Source of the DNA: Methylotenera_A sp036676175
GTDB lineage: Bacteria; Pseudomonadota; Gammaproteobacteria; Burkholderiales; Methylophilaceae
NCBI GenBank assembly: GCA_036676175.1
Contig: JAKFDL010000040.1
Span: 1-39,927 of the forward strand
Direction: 5' to 3'
DNA: 39,927 nucleotides
In this document: positions 37,339 to 39,927 of the stretch, one piece after another
How the letters are laid out: each line of letters begins with the position of its first letter
Numbering within the stretch: the first letter of the stretch is position 1
Program-made: the position numbers and the translations under genes
The notes under the pieces: model-generated
The model's input: only the letters and a program-made list of their open reading frames with translations
Told to the model about the DNA's origin: nothing
Database searches by the model: none

Positions 37339-39927
37339 ATGAATTCCAACATTAATCCCTCACAGCAAATACAGGCTTTATGGAAATTGCTGCCCATTTG
37401 CATGTTGGCAGACCGCTGTCCGCTTAAAAATCGCCTGACTCAAGCAAGGGCGCTCTCAGAACAAAACAAGCCTGTTGAAAAGTCACTGCATGAGATTGCG
37501 CAAAAAATAAGGACGTCGCAGGCCAAATATGCCACACGCCTCGCCAATTTACCTCAGCCGGAATATCCGCTTGAGTTACCTGTATCAAGCCGTCGCGATG
37601 AAATTGCCAAAGCCATACAAAGTAACCAAGTAGTGATTGTGTGTGGTGAAACAGGTAGCGGAAAAACCACACAATTGCCAAAAATCTGCCTGGGACTTGG
37701 TCGCGGCATTGCCGGGTTAATCGGCCATACGCAGCCACGTCGCATTGCCGCGCGCTCAGTGGCCAGCCGCATCGCGCAAGAACTCAACTCCCCGTTGGGC
37801 GAGGTGGTGGGTTATAAAGTGCGCTTTAACGATAAGCTGTCGGAATCCAGCTATGTGAAATTAATGACTGATGGCATTCTTCTGGCGGAAACGCAGGGCG
37901 ACAAATTTCTTAATGCCTACGACACCATTATTATTGATGAGGCGCATGAGCGCAGCCTGAATATTGATTTTCTGCTAGGTTACCTGAAACAATTATTACC
38001 AAAACGACCTGATTTAAAAGTCATTGTGACTTCGGCGACGATAGATGCAGAGCACTTCTCAAGTCATTTTAATGGCGCACCGGTGATTGAGGTTTCGGGT
38101 CGAACTTACCCGGTAGAAATCCGTTATCGGCCACTAGGTAGTGCCGGGTTTCGTGCCAAAGAATCTGCCGAGGCAGAAAATGCACAGTTTGATTTGGATG
38201 ACGACACCATTTTCGGAATCGCCCGTAAGGCTAAAACAGAAGCGCGCTGGCTAGAGGAAGATGACGAAGAAGAAGCGATAGAAGAAGCCATCATGGATGC
38301 GGCAGATGACTTATTGCGGCAAGGCGATGGTGACATACTGGTGTTTTTGCCGGGTGAGCGCGAGATACGCGACACGGCTGACCATTTACGCAAATATCAA
38401 GGCCGCTCTGCCAAGTTGAAGCATATCGAGGTGTTGCCGCTTTTTGCGCGTTTAAGTATTGAAGATCAGCAAAAAATATTCAAAAGCCATAGTAGCCGAC
38501 GCATTGTATTAGCCACGAATGTGGCAGAAACCTCACTGACTGTGCCAGGTATTAAGTATGTGATTGATGCAGGCCTAGCGCGCGTGAACCGCTACAGCGT
38601 ACGTGCCAAAGTAGAGCAGCTGCAAATCGAAAAGATCAGCCAGGCGGCAGCTAAACAGCGTGCAGGCCGTTGCGGGCGGGTTTCAAACGGCATTTGCGTA
38701 CGTTTGTATTCGGAAGAAGATTTTAATAGCAGGCCAGAATTTACCGAGCCAGAGATTTTACGCAGCTCGCTTGCCGCCGTCATTCTGCGCATGGCAGCGC
38801 TACGGCTAGGCGATGTCACTGAGTTTCCATTTATAGAGGCGCCATCGTCGCGCCTAATTGCTGATGGCTATCAATTATTACAGGAGCTAGGCGCGGTCAA
38901 TGCGCAGCGCCAGATTACCGAGATTGGTTTACAGCTGGCCAAGCTGCCTTTAGACCCTCGTGTAGGCCGTATGATTCTGGCGGCTAAACGTGAAGGCTGC
39001 CTAAAAGAGATCCTGATTATTGCTAGCGTACTCAGCATACAAGACCCGCGCGAACGCCCAATGGATAAGCGCGAAGCGGCCGATAATGCGCATGCCAAGT
39101 TTGCGGGTGAAGGCTCAGACTTTATGAGTTATCTCAAACTGTGGGATTGGTTTGATGGCGCTTTAAAGACTAAAAAATCCAACAAAGACTTGTTGAATCA
39201 ATGCCATGCCAATTTCCTGTCATTTTTGCGCTTAAAAGAATGGCGTGAACTGCACAGCCAATTGCTGGATATTGTGCAGGAAATGGAATTTAAGCTTAAC
39301 GACAAAGAAGCTCAAGACAATATTAAATATGAGCAAGTCCACAAAGCGCTGCTGGCGGGCTTGCTGGGCAATATTGGTTTTAAAGATGGTGACAGCGAGT
39401 CTTACGCAGGCGCGCGCGGCATCCGCTTTCACATTGCGCCAGGTTCAACGCTGAAAAAAACGCGACCAAAATGGGTGATTGCCGCAGAACTCGTCGATAC
39501 CACTAAGCTTTACGCCCGTTGCGTGGCAAAGATAGAGCCGGATTGGATAGAGCCCTTAGCAAGAGGGTTAACCGAAAGCCAATATTCTGACCCGCGATGG
39601 GACAGGAAAATGGGCATGGTCAATGCGTGGGAGCGCGTCAGCTTGTATGGCTTGACCATCATTCCCAAACGCCGTGTGCATTATGGGCCGATTAACCCGC
39701 AAGAATCCCGTGAGATATTTATTCGCGAAGCGCTGGCCAATGGTGAGTTCGATAGCAAAGCCGCATTTTTTGTGGCGAATGAGCGGCTTATTGCAGAGGT
39801 GGAAGAGCTGGAACATAAGGCGCGTCGCCAGGATGTTTTGGTAGATGAGCACCAGTTATTTGCCTTTTACGATAGCAAAATCCCAGCGGATATTTTCCAG
39901 GCTGCTACTTTTGAAAAGTGGCGTGAA
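37339..39927 (+). CDS. hrpA: ATP-dependent RNA helicase HrpA, 3' end outside the window
   Basis: 863 codons are present from ATG 37339 to the window edge with no stop; full HrpA has about 1300 residues. DEAH/RHA helicase: Walker A G-E-T-G-S-G-K-T-T (103-111), D-E-A-H (200-203), S-A-T, then G-D-I-L-V-F-L-P-G-E-R-E-I-R and Q-R-A-G-R-C-G-R. HA2/OB-fold region follows. HrpA acts on stalled or collided ribosomes. Between the two RecA domains (about 268-312) there is a strongly acidic insertion (L-D-D-D, E-E-D-D-E-E-E) that I do not recall from E. coli HrpA. The N-terminus has the family R-C-P-L-K-N-R-L segment. The ribosome site is poor. Confidence 0.94.
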   Translation, partial: MNSNINPSQQIQALWKLLPICMLADRCPLKNRLTQARALSEQNKPVEKSLHEIAQKIRTSQAKYATRLANLPQPEYPLELPVSSRRDEIAKAIQSNQVVIVCGETGSGKTTQLPKICLGLGRGIAGLIGHTQPRRIAARSVASRIAQELNSPLGEVVGYKVRFNDKLSESSYVKLMTDGILLAETQGDKFLNAYDTIIIDEAHERSLNIDFLLGYLKQLLPKRPDLKVIVTSATIDAEHFSSHFNGAPVIEVSGRTYPVEIRYRPLGSAGFRAKESAEAENAQFDLDDDTIFGIARKAKTEARWLEEDDEEEAIEEAIMDAADDLLRQGDGDILVFLPGEREIRDTADHLRKYQGRSAKLKHIEVLPLFARLSIEDQQKIFKSHSSRRIVLATNVAETSLTVPGIKYVIDAGLARVNRYSVRAKVEQLQIEKISQAAAKQRAGRCGRVSNGICVRLYSEEDFNSRPEFTEPEILRSSLAAVILRMAALRLGDVTEFPFIEAPSSRLIADGYQLLQELGAVNAQRQITEIGLQLAKLPLDPRVGRMILAAKREGCLKEILIIASVLSIQDPRERPMDKREAADNAHAKFAGEGSDFMSYLKLWDWFDGALKTKKSNKDLLNQCHANFLSFLRLKEWRELHSQLLDIVQEMEFKLNDKEAQDNIKYEQVHKALLAGLLGNIGFKDGDSESYAGARGIRFHIAPGSTLKKTRPKWVIAAELVDTTKLYARCVAKIEPDWIEPLARGLTESQYSDPRWDRKMGMVNAWERVSLYGLTIIPKRRVHYGPINPQESREIFIREALANGEFDSKAAFFVANERLIAEVEELEHKARRQDVLVDEHQLFAFYDSKIPADIFQAATFEKWRE

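Noticed and set aside
37424..39852. Several minus-strand frames inside the HrpA region
   Set aside because: All lie opposite the uninterrupted HrpA frame, which carries helicase motifs; they are shadows.

Overview
The window looks like chromosomal DNA of a free-living, moderately AT-rich betaproteobacterium, plausibly of the family Methylophilaceae (Methylotenera-like). This is inferred from base composition, from betaproteobacterial families such as DUF3106 and DUF3619 beside an ECF sigma gene, and from housekeeping proteins (Rep, Uup, YlqF, HrpA, YihY). No 16S gene is present, so the assignment is not proven. I see no tRNA, rRNA, CRISPR array, insertion sequence or phage gene.

Layout. (1) 1-3476: the end of a TPR protein, then a tight plus-strand envelope operon of phosphoethanolamine transferase, PAP2 phosphatase and cytochrome b561. 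(2) 3477-17010: a run of small stress and envelope genes separated by AT-rich gaps: exported small proteins, SodC, a LON-domain protein, two tandem PRC-barrel genes, MscS, an alpha/beta hydrolase, a general-stress PNPOx-like protein, a GAF protein, a hypoxanthine-DNA glycosylase, an Ala-rich coiled coil, an SDR, YihY and CsbD. The tandem PRC-barrel genes arose by a duplication of about 600 bp that carried the promoter region along. Their upstream motif (ATGTGTT-N5-GCGTACRGAY) recurs at the same distance before yihY, which suggests a shared stress regulator. (3) 17011-25617: Uup, an exported catalase-like peroxidase, an alginate-export-type porin, and a minus-strand cluster (pirin, YcaC-like hydrolase, ABM-domain membrane protein) divergent from a LysR regulator, followed by an OhrR-like MarR regulator with a palindrome over its own predicted promoter. 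(4) 25618-32952: nucleotide second-messenger genes (PAS-GGDEF-EAL, GGDEF cyclase, class III nucleotidyl cyclase) around the Rep helicase. A frameshifted copy of the rep 3' end lies on the far side of the GGDEF-EAL gene. (5) 32953-39927: YlqF with a long foldback leader that can hide its Shine-Dalgarno; an ECF sigma, DUF3619 and DUF3106 operon preceded by an overlooked 45-codon ORF; a methyltransferase; an exported protein; and a 3'-truncated HrpA.

Most interesting candidates: the sigma/DUF3619/DUF3106 module, read as a possible uncharacterised envelope-sensing sigma system; the three-site stress motif with hairpin leaders on the PRC-barrel genes; the ylqF leader; and the duplicated rep tail. 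All functional statements come from reading the sequence and from recalled family knowledge. No database search was run.
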